DNA of 64,000 nt from CAZMRW01 sp964568805 (lineage in GTDB: Bacteria > Pseudomonadota > Gammaproteobacteria > Methylococcales > Methylomonadaceae), in NCBI GenBank assembly GCA_964568805.1, contig CAZMRW010000004.1, positions 46,522 through 110,521 of the forward strand, given 5' to 3'. Below the pieces are notes generated by a model. The model searched no databases. It saw nothing but the letters and a program-made list of their open reading frames with translations, and was not told the DNA's origin. Shown piece by piece: positions 1 through 8,327 of this stretch. The position numbers were made by a program, and so were the translations under genes. The stretch's first letter is position 1, and each line of letters opens with the position of its first letter.

Positions 1-1554
1 GCCGTAAGAAGTATGTTGGAAAATCAGCCGAATCTGGCTTTATTCCAGCAAACGGTGGCTGACCTGATCGTTGTTGCCGATAACGTGGTCGGTGTAAAAA
101 CCCAGATGGGACTGAGTTTTATGGCTCGGGCCGTCGTTTTGACGACGGGTACCTTTTTAGGCGGCAAAATTCATATCGGTCTGGAAAATTACAGTGGCGG
201 TCGCGCGGGCGACGCTGCTTCCATCGCCTTATCGGAACGTTTACGGGAGTTGCCTTTCCGCATCGATCGCTTAAAAACCGGCACGCCGCCCCGTATCGAC
301 GGCCGAACGATTGATTTTAGCAGACTGGAACAGCAGCACGGCGACGATCCGGTGCCGGTGTTTTCGTTCATGGGCAAGCGCGAACAGCACCCAAGGCAAA
401 TCCCTTGCCACATCACCCGAACCAACAGCAAAACTCACGATATCATCCGGGCCGGGCTGGATCGTTCTCCGCTCTATTCCGGCGTTATAGAAGGCATCGG
501 CCCGCGCTACTGCCCGTCTATTGAAGACAAGATTGTGCGGTTTGCCGACAGGGATACGCATCAGATTTTTGTTGAACCGGAGGGTCTGGATACCCATGAA
601 ATTTATCCGAACGGCATTTCAACCAGCTTGCCGTTTGATGTGCAATACGAATTTGTGCGCTCGATGCTCGGCTTTGAGCAGGCTGAAATTGTACGTCCGG
701 GTTACGCCATCGAATATGATTTTTTCGATCCGAGAGATTTAAAAACGTCTCTGGAAACCAAGCACATGAACGGACTGTTTTTTGCCGGACAAATCAATGG
801 CACGACCGGCTACGAAGAAGCCGCAGCGCAAGGATTGATTGCCGGTCTGAATGCGGCGCGCCTGGTGCAGGACCAGGAGAGCTGGTGTCCGGGACGCGAT
901 GAAGCCTATATGGGTGTCATGATCGACGATTTGATCACGCGAGGGACTCAAGAGCCTTACCGCATGTTTACCAGCCGGGCGGAATACCGATTGCTGCTTA
1001 GGGAAGATAATGCCGATTTGCGCCTGACCGAAAAGGGCCGGCAATTGGGCTTGGTCGACGATGAGCGCTGGTGCGCCTTTGCTTTCAAACGCGACGCCAT
1101 TTCCGATTTGCAATTCGAGTTAAAACGGAAATGGATAAGACCGGACACTGAACAGGCCGGTCTTGTTGAGGAGTACTGGGGTAAACCGTTGTTGAAAGAA
1201 GCCAGTTTGATCGAATTGCTGCGCCGCCCGGAAGTGGATGTGCAACGGCTGTTGTCCTTTCTGGAGGATGGCGAAGCCGTTCCGGAACAGGTCGGCGAAC
1301 AGGTTGAAATTCAGACAAAATACGCCGGCTATATCGTCAGACAACAGACCGATATCGACAAGGCTTTGCGCTACGATCATTTGCGCCTGCCCGAAGCCTT
1401 GGATTATAAAGGCGTTCCCGGCCTTTCCAATGAAGTCAGCGAAAAACTGAAAAACCAGCGTCCGGAAACCTTGGGCCAGGCCTCGCGCATACCCGGTATT
1501 ACTCCAGCTGCTATTTCCTTGCTCTTGGTCTATTTGAAAAAGAAAAGCGCCTGA
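1..1554 (+). CDS. mnmG: tRNA uridine-5-carboxymethylaminomethyl modification enzyme MnmG (GidA), 5' truncated by window edge
   Basis: MnmG is the FAD- and NADH-dependent partner of MnmE. Together they build the carboxymethylaminomethyl group on wobble U34 of certain tRNAs in the cytoplasm. The reading frame is open from base 1, and about 517 residues are visible of a usual ~630, so roughly the first 110 residues, including the N-terminal FAD GxGxxG loop, lie outside the window. Recognisable family blocks include GGRAGD, LKTGTPPRIDGRTIDF, GPRYCPSIEDK, EIYPNGISTSLPFDVQ and GQINGTTGYEEAAAQG, followed by the helical C-terminal domain that binds MnmE and tRNA. The ATG at base 13 is internal, not the start. 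The stop overlaps the rsmG start (TGATG), so translation is probably coupled, as in the classic mnmG-rsmG-parAB group near replication origins. Confidence 0.97.
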   Translation, partial: AVRSMLENQPNLALFQQTVADLIVVADNVVGVKTQMGLSFMARAVVLTTGTFLGGKIHIGLENYSGGRAGDAASIALSERLRELPFRIDRLKTGTPPRIDGRTIDFSRLEQQHGDDPVPVFSFMGKREQHPRQIPCHITRTNSKTHDIIRAGLDRSPLYSGVIEGIGPRYCPSIEDKIVRFADRDTHQIFVEPEGLDTHEIYPNGISTSLPFDVQYEFVRSMLGFEQAEIVRPGYAIEYDFFDPRDLKTSLETKHMNGLFFAGQINGTTGYEEAAAQGLIAGLNAARLVQDQESWCPGRDEAYMGVMIDDLITRGTQEPYRMFTSRAEYRLLLREDNADLRLTEKGRQLGLVDDERWCAFAFKRDAISDLQFELKRKWIRPDTEQAGLVEEYWGKPLLKEASLIELLRRPEVDVQRLLSFLEDGEAVPEQVGEQVEIQTKYAGYIVRQQTDIDKALRYDHLRLPEALDYKGVPGLSNEVSEKLKNQRPETLGQASRIPGITPAAISLLLVYLKKKSA

Positions 1555-2201
1555 TGGAGTCTTGCCGAAAACTGCTGGTTTCCGGGATGGAGACGTTACA
1601 GATTAATTTGGCGGAAGACAAAATTGATCAGTTGCTTGCTTTTATCAAGCTGATTGAAAAATGGAATAAAGCCTATAATCTGACGGCTATCCGTAACCCG
1701 GAAGACATGGTCAGACTGCATTTACTGGATAGTCTGGCTGTTCTTCCTTATCTTGAAGGCAATCGTGTCATCGATGTCGGCACGGGCGCCGGCTTGCCGG
1801 GTATTCCCCTGGCGATTTCAAGGCCGGAAATAGAATTTACCTTGCTGGACAGTAACGCCAAAAAAACCCGGTTTGTGCAACAGGCCGTTTTAGAGTTAAA
1901 ACTCAAAAATGTCGGTGTCCAGTTGGGCCGGGTGGAAAACTATCATCCGGAGGCATTATTCAATACCGCCATAACCCGGGCCTTTGCCGGCTTGCCTGAC
2001 ATTATTAAGCTCACCCGTCATTTGCTTGGTAGTGACGGCATCATTCTGGCGATGAAGGGGCAGAAGCCCGATACGGAACTGGAGCAGGTTTCGACCAAAT
2101 CAACCCTGATACCGATCTTTATTCCGGGTGTAGAAGCTGAAAGATGTTTGATTAAAATTAATTCGCAAGCAATAAGCGGGGACATGGTGTGGGAAAAATA
2201 A
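1554..2201 (+). CDS. rsmG: 16S rRNA (guanine527-N7)-methyltransferase RsmG (GidB)
   Basis: RsmG transfers a methyl group from S-adenosylmethionine to N7 of G527 in 16S rRNA, a position tied to streptomycin sensitivity. The 215-residue protein has the Rossmann SAM-binding loop VIDVGTGAGLPGIPLAI near residues 72-88, followed by LLDSNAKKTRFVQQ, both diagnostic for the family. A more typical start may be the internal ATG of 'METLQINL', 11 codons downstream, because the first residues are not family-like, but the ATG at 1554 overlaps the mnmG stop. Its 3' end overlaps parA by 13 bases, which supports one transcription unit running mnmG-rsmG-parA-parB. Confidence 0.95.
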   Translation: MESCRKLLVSGMETLQINLAEDKIDQLLAFIKLIEKWNKAYNLTAIRNPEDMVRLHLLDSLAVLPYLEGNRVIDVGTGAGLPGIPLAISRPEIEFTLLDSNAKKTRFVQQAVLELKLKNVGVQLGRVENYHPEALFNTAITRAFAGLPDIIKLTRHLLGSDGIILAMKGQKPDTELEQVSTKSTLIPIFIPGVEAERCLIKINSQAISGDMVWEK

Positions 2202-2956
2202 TTGCCGTAACCAATCAAAAAGGAGGCGTGGGAAAAACGACGACGAGCGTCAATCTTGCGGCTTCACTGGCTGCCGCCAAGCGGCGTGTTTTGCTGATTG
2301 ATCTTGATCCGCAGGGTAATGCCGCCATGGGCTGCGGCATCGATAAACAAAAAGTAAGCTATTCCAGTTACGATTTGCTGCTGGAAGAAGCGCCCGCCGC
2401 TGAAACCGTTATCAATGTGCCGGAAATCGGTTTTTCGGTCGTTGCTGGAAACTCGGATCTCACTGCAGCCGAAGTACAACTGATGCAGGCGGAACGCAGG
2501 GAGCGCCGTTTGGCCGAGGCGCTTATTTCAATTAAATCGCAGTACGATTATATTCTAATCGATTGTCCGCCGTCTTTGAACATGTTGACATTAAATGCCA
2601 TGGTGGCGGCCAACAGCGTTCTGATTCCGATGCAATGCGAGTACTATGCGCTTGAGGGATTGTCGGCGTTAATGAGTACCCTTAAAAGCATTCAGGATAC
2701 GGTCAACCCTGAGCTTTATCTGGAAGGCATTCTCAGAACCATGTTTGACGACCGAAGCCGCTTAACCAAGGATGTGTCCGAACAATTAATCGAGTATTTC
2801 GGAGATCGGGTGTTTAGAACCTGTGTCCCAAGAAATATTCGTCTTGCTGAAGCACCCAGTCATGGCTTGCCGGTACTGATTTATGATAAGACTTCTCGAG
2901 GCGCCTTGGCTTATCTTGCCTTGGCGGGTGAACTGATTAGAAAAGAGAAAAAATAA
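2189..2956 (+). CDS. parA: Chromosome-partitioning ATPase ParA (Soj)
   Basis: This is a Walker-type ATPase of 255 residues that binds the nucleoid and moves the ParB-parS complex during chromosome segregation. The deviant Walker A motif KGGVGKTT at residues 11-18 carries the signature lysine. LIDLDPQGNA follows near residues 36-45 (A'), and YILIDCPPSLNML near 122 is the Walker B region. The length is normal for chromosomal ParA, and there is no N-terminal HTH as in plasmid ParA proteins. The start lies inside the end of rsmG, and parB begins 4 bases after its stop. Confidence 0.96.
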   Translation: MGKIIAVTNQKGGVGKTTTSVNLAASLAAAKRRVLLIDLDPQGNAAMGCGIDKQKVSYSSYDLLLEEAPAAETVINVPEIGFSVVAGNSDLTAAEVQLMQAERRERRLAEALISIKSQYDYILIDCPPSLNMLTLNAMVAANSVLIPMQCEYYALEGLSALMSTLKSIQDTVNPELYLEGILRTMFDDRSRLTKDVSEQLIEYFGDRVFRTCVPRNIRLAEAPSHGLPVLIYDKTSRGALAYLALAGELIRKEKK

Positions 2957-2960
2957 AGGC

Positions 2961-3812
2961 ATGGCTGAAAAAAAACGGGGACTGAATCGCGGACTGGATG
3001 CCTTGCTGGGCGAGTTTTCCGCAAAAGAAGAAAAAGAGAAACAACAACTGCATTCCTTGCCTATCGAGTATTTGCAACGCGGTAAATATCAGCCGCGCAA
3101 AGACATCAATCCTGAAAAACTACAGGAACTGGCTGATTCCATTAGAGCGCAGGGAGTGATACAGCCTGTCGTTGTGCGAAAAATCGATTCGGATAAATAC
3201 GAAATTGTCGCCGGAGAACGCCGCTGGCGGGCTGCGCAACTTGCCGGTTTACAGCAGATTCCGGTGGTCATTAAGGAAATAGATGATCGTGCCGCAATGG
3301 CGGTTGCATTGATCGAAAATATTCAGCGCGAGGATCTCAATCCATTAGAAGAAGCGGAAGCTTTAAAAAGGCTGTTGGATGAGTTCGACATGACGCATCA
3401 GCAAATTGCGGATGCCGTCGGCAAATCACGAGTGACCGTGACCAATTTATTGAGACTGATGGATTTGCATCCGGAAGTAAAAAAATTATTGATCAGCAGG
3501 CAGCTTGAAATGGGCCATGCACGTGCTCTTCTAGGTTTGGATGGTCAGAAGCAGGTTGCTGCAGCAAACAAAATAGTTAAGGAAGGCCTAACGGTAAGAG
3601 CGGCTGAGCGCTTAGTCAAGGAAAGCCAGGAAGCGCCCAGGATTGCGAAACCAAGAGTCCTTGATAAGGATACGCTGAGATTGCAGGAAGATTTAACCGC
3701 AAAACTTGGGGCAAAAGTGATGATAGACCACAAGGAAAATGGCGCAGGAAAAGTCATTATTGCCTATTCCAGTTTGGAAGAGCTGGATGGCATCATCGGG
3801 CAAATCAGGTGA
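2961..3812 (+). CDS. parB: Chromosome-partitioning CTPase and DNA-binding protein ParB
   Basis: ParB binds parS sites, spreads along DNA as a CTP-dependent clamp and is moved by ParA. The 283-residue protein begins with the conserved MAEKKRGLNRGLDALLGEF. The ParB/Srx nuclease-like domain follows with GKYQPRK and the CTP-binding GERRWRAAQLAG (about residues 85-96), then ENIQREDLNPLEEAEAL and the HTH region QIADAVGKSRVTVTNLLRL. A C-terminal dimerisation segment completes it. It is the last gene of the mnmG-rsmG-parA-parB unit. I saw no complete parS palindrome in the window. Confidence 0.95.
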   Translation: MAEKKRGLNRGLDALLGEFSAKEEKEKQQLHSLPIEYLQRGKYQPRKDINPEKLQELADSIRAQGVIQPVVVRKIDSDKYEIVAGERRWRAAQLAGLQQIPVVIKEIDDRAAMAVALIENIQREDLNPLEEAEALKRLLDEFDMTHQQIADAVGKSRVTVTNLLRLMDLHPEVKKLLISRQLEMGHARALLGLDGQKQVAAANKIVKEGLTVRAAERLVKESQEAPRIAKPRVLDKDTLRLQEDLTAKLGAKVMIDHKENGAGKVIIAYSSLEELDGIIGQIR

Positions 3813-4198
3813 TTCATACGTTTAATTTCCATTTTTGCCGGGAGGAAGGTTAAAAAATAACACTCCGGAATTGTTCTGCTATATTTGATTCATGAAATGC
3901 AAACCTCAATTCCGGACAGGCCAAAATACCGAAACCAGCATGCGGTCGCATGAGATTGGGTTCGTCCATAGCCGTTGCTCGGCATTCGCTGTCAACCAGG
4001 CAAAACGCCAAAGGCTGGTTTGCCTGGCACATCATTCGACGCAGCTAAATCAAAAGCAAGAATACGTACCTACTGCGAAATTTTGTGTCATCAATAATTC
4101 AGGACATTACAAAGACCATTTGCCGGTTCTTAATATCGGCAATTTTGATCGATTGCATAGCTTTACAGATCCGATTCAGTCAATTATTCAGCTGTATC
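3813..4198. other. Intergenic region with no convincing gene
   Basis: There are 386 bases between parB and the PstS-like gene. Open frames are present (for example 3892-4218 plus and 3850-4035 minus), but they lack ribosome sites and resemble no family I know. The only clear structure is the inverted repeat at 3996-4027, listed separately. The region presumably carries the promoter of the signalling cassette that follows. Confidence 0.5.
3996..4027. repeat. Inverted repeat with two competing stems
   Basis: CCAGGCAAA at 3996-4004 pairs exactly with TTTGCCTGG at 4019-4027, across a 14-base loop. The overlapping arms AACCAG (3994-3999) and CTGGTT (4015-4020) can form an alternative shorter stem. 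No T run follows, so it is not a standard terminator. The function is unknown: it could be an mRNA structure at the parB 3' end or a protein-binding site. Confidence 0.5.
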
Positions 4199-4684
4199 AT
4201 GGCTATGCAGAAGTATAGAAATAGTTGTTTAACGCTGATAATCTCTTTGACGCGTTCAATGAATGCACTTAGCTTAGTATCCAGGGATGATCCCCTGAAA
4301 CTGCTAAGAATTTTGTCGCTGATCATAGGCATTTTACACACTGGCGACTTGCTAAGGGCGGAGGATCTTAAGCCAAGGATACTGGACTCAAACGGCCAAG
4401 TTAAACATCTCTCCAGGGAAACCGTGCGGGAAATATTCTTTATGCGACTTAATTCATGGCCTGACGGATCTCCTATTCGAGTTTTCGTACTCCCTGATAA
4501 TGATCCCCTTCACATCCAGTTTGCTAAAGAAGTGTTGGGTGTTTACCCGTTTCAGCTTCGCTCCGCCTGGGACCGTCTTGTTTACTCAGGGACTGGCGTG
4601 GCACCCACCACGGTCGAAACAACTGAAGAAATGCAAGAGCGCATCCGATCTACCCAAGGCAGTATTGGATATATCGGACAATAA
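4199..4684 (+). CDS. PstS-like periplasmic substrate-binding protein (short form)
   Basis: From the ATG at 4199 this encodes about 161 residues. A hydrophobic stretch (LLRILSLIIGILHTG) that could be a late signal peptide is followed by a short domain like the C-terminal half of phosphate-binding PstS proteins: LSRETVREIFFMRLNSWPDG, then SAWDRLVYSGTGVAPTTVETTEEM and a final GSIGYIG. Such short PstS-like proteins commonly sit beside outer-membrane barrels and GGDEF proteins and are thought to be sensory accessories rather than transport parts; here no pst permease genes are present. The open frame extends upstream to 4085, but those residues are not family-like. The next gene starts 11 bases downstream behind a good ribosome site, which indicates an operon. 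The ligand is unknown. An alternative start is the ATG at 4259. Confidence 0.7.
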   Translation: MAMQKYRNSCLTLIISLTRSMNALSLVSRDDPLKLLRILSLIIGILHTGDLLRAEDLKPRILDSNGQVKHLSRETVREIFFMRLNSWPDGSPIRVFVLPDNDPLHIQFAKEVLGVYPFQLRSAWDRLVYSGTGVAPTTVETTEEMQERIRSTQGSIGYIGQ

Positions 4685-4695
4685 GAGGAGTTGCA

Positions 4696-5919
4696 GTGAG
4701 ATTAATATTTAATATTCCTAGCCTACACAAGGCCGCTCATCAAACCATGATCGCCTTATCGGTCTTACTGGCGGCGTCCAATGCTTCAGCTTTAGAATGG
4801 CATAACGGTGACTGGCAACTGCATGGTTTCTTAAGCCAGGGATTTAACTATACTGATGACAATCAGGTATTTGGAACAAGCAAGGATGGCAGTTTTGACT
4901 TTACCGAACTGGGGATCAATGGTTCGGCTAAACTGACGCCTAATCTCCTGATTTCCGCTCAAGGGCTTTATCGCAGCACCGGCGGATCAGATACGCAGGG
5001 GGCGCGACTCGATTTCGCTCAGGTCGACTACAGTGTGCCTCTGTTCGACTCTGCCGCGGTGCTGGGTGCGCGTGGTGGCAGGGTGAAAATTCCATTCGGC
5101 CTCTATAACGACACTCGCGATGTCGTCTGGACGCGCCCTTCGGTGCTATTACCACAGTCGATTTATTTTGACACACTGGCGCTGCGTCAAGCGATGCTTT
5201 CCGCCGACGGCGGTATGTTCTACGGACGTTATACTAACGGCAATCACCGCTTCGGTCTCGAATTTATGGTGGCGGAGCCGCAGGATGATACCGGCGGAGC
5301 CAGAGAATTTCTAATAGGCGGCATTTCGAATGCCGGCGGCAGTTTAAGTGGACGCCCCCTTTTTCTGGGCCGGACCTTTTATGAATGGATGGGCGGCCGA
5401 GGACGTTTGATGTTTTCTGTCGTCGATCTTGACCGGGATTTTCAATCTGGTTCTATGTCGATTCCGTCAGGCAATATTAAAGTGCTTTATCCTTTGTTTT
5501 CCGCGCAGTACAACGAAGAAAGCTGGTCCTTGACCAGCGAATATGGCTGGGTTGAAAGCCAACGCAGCGGCGGTTTGCCGAATTTGCCAACAACGGAGAA
5601 TTTTTATCTGCAGGGTGAATACCGTATGACCGAGGATTGGTCGGCAGTGCTTCGTTACGATGTTTTTCATGCAGATCGCGACGACTGGTCTGGAGCCTAT
5701 CTGTCTTCTGTTACCCGCATGCCTCGACACCGTTTTTATGCCAGGGATTTAACGGCTGGCGTACGCTGGAAATTCGATCGCAATTGGATGGTCGCCGCGG
5801 ATTATCATTATGTGAATGGCACAGCCTGGCTTTCTGCGCAAGACAATCCTGATTTAAATAAGGGCGGAGCCGAAAGAGATTGGAGTTTGGTGACCCTGAT
5901 GTTGTCATTCCGGTTTTGA
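4696..5919 (+). CDS. Outer-membrane beta-barrel protein (porin-like)
   Basis: The 407-residue protein starts at GTG 4696, 5 bases after the ribosome site AAGAGGAG. An N-terminal signal peptide probably ends near 'ASNASALEW'. The rest alternates polar and hydrophobic residues in short strands (for example WQLHGFLSQGFNYTDDN near the start of the mature protein) and ends in LMLSFRF, with the terminal aromatic phenylalanine typical of BAM substrates. This is the pattern of a single monomeric or trimeric barrel of roughly 16 strands. It lies between a PstS-like protein and a diguanylate cyclase with very short spacers, so a solute-entry or sensing partner role is likely. Relation to DcaP/OprO-type porins is possible but not established by reading alone. 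Confidence 0.72.
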   Translation: MRLIFNIPSLHKAAHQTMIALSVLLAASNASALEWHNGDWQLHGFLSQGFNYTDDNQVFGTSKDGSFDFTELGINGSAKLTPNLLISAQGLYRSTGGSDTQGARLDFAQVDYSVPLFDSAAVLGARGGRVKIPFGLYNDTRDVVWTRPSVLLPQSIYFDTLALRQAMLSADGGMFYGRYTNGNHRFGLEFMVAEPQDDTGGAREFLIGGISNAGGSLSGRPLFLGRTFYEWMGGRGRLMFSVVDLDRDFQSGSMSIPSGNIKVLYPLFSAQYNEESWSLTSEYGWVESQRSGGLPNLPTTENFYLQGEYRMTEDWSAVLRYDVFHADRDDWSGAYLSSVTRMPRHRFYARDLTAGVRWKFDRNWMVAADYHYVNGTAWLSAQDNPDLNKGGAERDWSLVTLMLSFRF

Positions 5920-5927
5920 GAACTTGG

Positions 5928-8000
5928 ATGGTTGATACTGTCTCAAAAAGTAATAAAAAACTTCGATTTAATAGCCTGTATCGAAAAGGGCTGTTGTCTC
6001 TAAGTTTGTTGTTACTAATCTTGAGTTCGGCATTCGGTGCGCTCAATTACTGGTATCTCAAGGTTCAATCCCTGGCCCAGCAGGCCTCCACTCAAGCCGC
6101 ATTGCAGGCGGAATTCAAGGGTCTCATCGAACATTCGGTTAATCGGCTGCAACGCCTGGGAGTTGTGATCGCATCTCTCGGGAATTTGACCGAGCGTCTC
6201 GAAGAAACGGGTGAATCAATTCAATTCAATGCATTGAAGCAACAGTTTGCCAGTGTTCGCTATGAGCTGGATGTAGAACATATCGTGCTCTTTGACCGGG
6301 AAGGAATGACTCGATGGGACTGGTCTCATGACTTGATCCGCCCGGTATCGTCTCAATTGATTATTGATACATTAAATCGCGTCCGTGACACCGAACAACC
6401 GGCGTCCGCTCTCACCTGCGAACCCCGGTGCAGTCTCAACGTCATCACGCCCTTATTAGCCGATGGCCGAAGCGCAGGATTTATCCTGCTTAGTCAGAGG
6501 ATATCGGATCTCGTGCTGGAGTTTTCAACTGCCACACGAGTTGATATAGCCATTCTGGCGCCGGCGATGGATACGACCGAAAAAGCCTTGCCGCGCTGGA
6601 ACCTGCAAACGGCGGCGCTAACCCATAACCAGACGCTCAAACCATTGATGGAGCATCTCTCTGAATACTATGCTGCGCCAACGGATATTCCTGATGATAA
6701 ATGGTTTTCGTGGAAAGGAGCAGACTACAGTTTACATGGTCTGCCACTGAACGACATCATGGATGGGGCATCAGGTTATATATTTTTCATTTCTGATGTC
6801 AGCGCGACAACCGCTGCTTTACAGAGATCCAAGCAAGATAGCTTGCTGTTAATGGGGGGGTCATTGATTTTTGCGGAACTCTTCCTGTTTCTCCTCTTGC
6901 AGCACCCATTATGGCGCCTTAAGCATTTGGCGGCTACGCTGCCTCTGGTTGCACAGGGGGGCTATCATGAGGCTTACGAGCTGTTAAGCCGATCAGATCA
7001 TCCCCACAGAGCCCGGGATGAAATCGATGTTCTGTATGAAACTTCCATTAATTTGGCTCAGCAGATTGAGGAGAGCCAGTTCGCATTGGCATCCGAAAGA
7101 GATTTCATCCAGGGGCTCCTGGATAGTGCGCAGGTTTTGATACTTACGCAAACCGATTCCGGCAAAATCCATACGGTCAACAACTTCATGTCCCAGTTAC
7201 TGGGGCGTTCATTTGAAAATCTGCATGGCGTATCATTCACCGACCTCATCGAGCCGGATGCGGGTAGGGAATACTTCGAGCGTTATAGAGAAAACCTTTT
7301 TTCCTCATCCATTCATCGTCTGGAACATGAAGCTACTTTGGTTGGGGTGGGAAGCGAGAAGCGGCATATACTTTGGGTGCATACTTATCTTGGGCAAGCC
7401 CATAAAGATAATGTCACGGTCCTTTCGGTTGGCATGGATGCTACTGACCGCATCCAGGCCGAAACACGCAGCCGCTGGCTTGCTCACCATGACCCTTTAA
7501 CCGGCTTGGCGAATCGGTTACGGTTTCAGGAAGAAATGGAGCGCAGCCTTGCCGAAGCGATTCGTAACGGCATACCCAGCGCACTGCTACTACTGGACCT
7601 CGATTACTTTAAGCAAGTTAATGACAGCAGCGGTCATGCTGCGGGCGACGCTTTACTGGTATTTTTGGCGGACGAATTACGGGCGCGAGCGCGTAAATCC
7701 GATCTCATCGCCAGACTGGGAGGCGATGAGTTCGCCGTCTTGATGCCGGCAACGGGCCAGGGCGGCGCGGAGTCCTTTGCACAGTCTCTAAACGAGCGTC
7801 TTTCCGAGCGGCATTTTCACTTCGGCAACCGGGATTACCTCATATCGGCCAGTATCGGCATCGCTCTGATGCCGTGGCATGGCGATAATGTTAAAGAGGT
7901 AATGGCTAATGTCGATGCTGCCATGTATCAGGCTAAAAAAGCAGGAAGAGGGTGTTGGCGGTTATATGCCGGTTGCGAGGTAGAGAAGAATGATGCATAA
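5928..8000 (+). CDS. Membrane-bound diguanylate cyclase with periplasmic sensor, PAS and GGDEF domains
   Basis: The protein makes cyclic-di-GMP from two GTP. The ATG at 5928 (8 bases after the porin stop) gives 690 residues. Layout: first membrane helix about 20-40, a ~260-residue periplasmic sensor region, second helix about 304-326, a HAMP-like linker, a PAS-like domain beginning near ERDFIQGLLDSAQVLILTQ, and a C-terminal GGDEF domain opening with HDPLTGLANRLRF. The catalytic GGDEF motif is intact at 598-602. The inhibitory RxxD site (RKSD) lies five residues before it, so product feedback is expected. The tight operon with the PstS-like protein and the barrel suggests that the periplasmic region reads their state. 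The signal is unknown. Confidence 0.88.
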   Translation: MVDTVSKSNKKLRFNSLYRKGLLSLSLLLLILSSAFGALNYWYLKVQSLAQQASTQAALQAEFKGLIEHSVNRLQRLGVVIASLGNLTERLEETGESIQFNALKQQFASVRYELDVEHIVLFDREGMTRWDWSHDLIRPVSSQLIIDTLNRVRDTEQPASALTCEPRCSLNVITPLLADGRSAGFILLSQRISDLVLEFSTATRVDIAILAPAMDTTEKALPRWNLQTAALTHNQTLKPLMEHLSEYYAAPTDIPDDKWFSWKGADYSLHGLPLNDIMDGASGYIFFISDVSATTAALQRSKQDSLLLMGGSLIFAELFLFLLLQHPLWRLKHLAATLPLVAQGGYHEAYELLSRSDHPHRARDEIDVLYETSINLAQQIEESQFALASERDFIQGLLDSAQVLILTQTDSGKIHTVNNFMSQLLGRSFENLHGVSFTDLIEPDAGREYFERYRENLFSSSIHRLEHEATLVGVGSEKRHILWVHTYLGQAHKDNVTVLSVGMDATDRIQAETRSRWLAHHDPLTGLANRLRFQEEMERSLAEAIRNGIPSALLLLDLDYFKQVNDSSGHAAGDALLVFLADELRARARKSDLIARLGGDEFAVLMPATGQGGAESFAQSLNERLSERHFHFGNRDYLISASIGIALMPWHGDNVKEVMANVDAAMYQAKKAGRGCWRLYAGCEVEKNDA

Positions 8001-8327
8001 CCGATTAAGATGTGGGGATTATAGTCGTATTTTGGCGGCAGGAAGACTTTATGCGTGGATATTTTCCTAAGCGTTGCGTTTATTTTTACCAATATTTTCA
8101 GATATACCATTTAATGACATCGATGAAAGTAGCTGTTGGCAAGAGCTTAATTACAAATGAAAAAAAATCACTTGCATCACAATCTATTTCAAACTGGACT
8201 GCTATCGCATGAGTAATTTCTTGTCATGAAAGTATTTTTTACGCAAAAAATCCTCTCTATCAGACTATTCAAGTCTCAACGCTGTGCTATGCTTTTTTTA
8301 AACCCAATCTATTTGTAGCTTTCTACC
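8001..8327. other. AT-rich intergenic region upstream of the terpene synthase
   Basis: There are 327 bases without a supported gene. A 66-codon open frame at 8012-8212 has no family resemblance and no ribosome site. The last ~60 bases (containing TATGCT followed by a T/A run) may hold the promoter of the terpene synthase gene. No strong ribosome site precedes its ATG at 8328. Confidence 0.4.

Noticed and set aside
3892..4218. 108-codon open frame after parB
   Set aside because: No ribosome site, odd composition, covers an inverted repeat, and no family resemblance.
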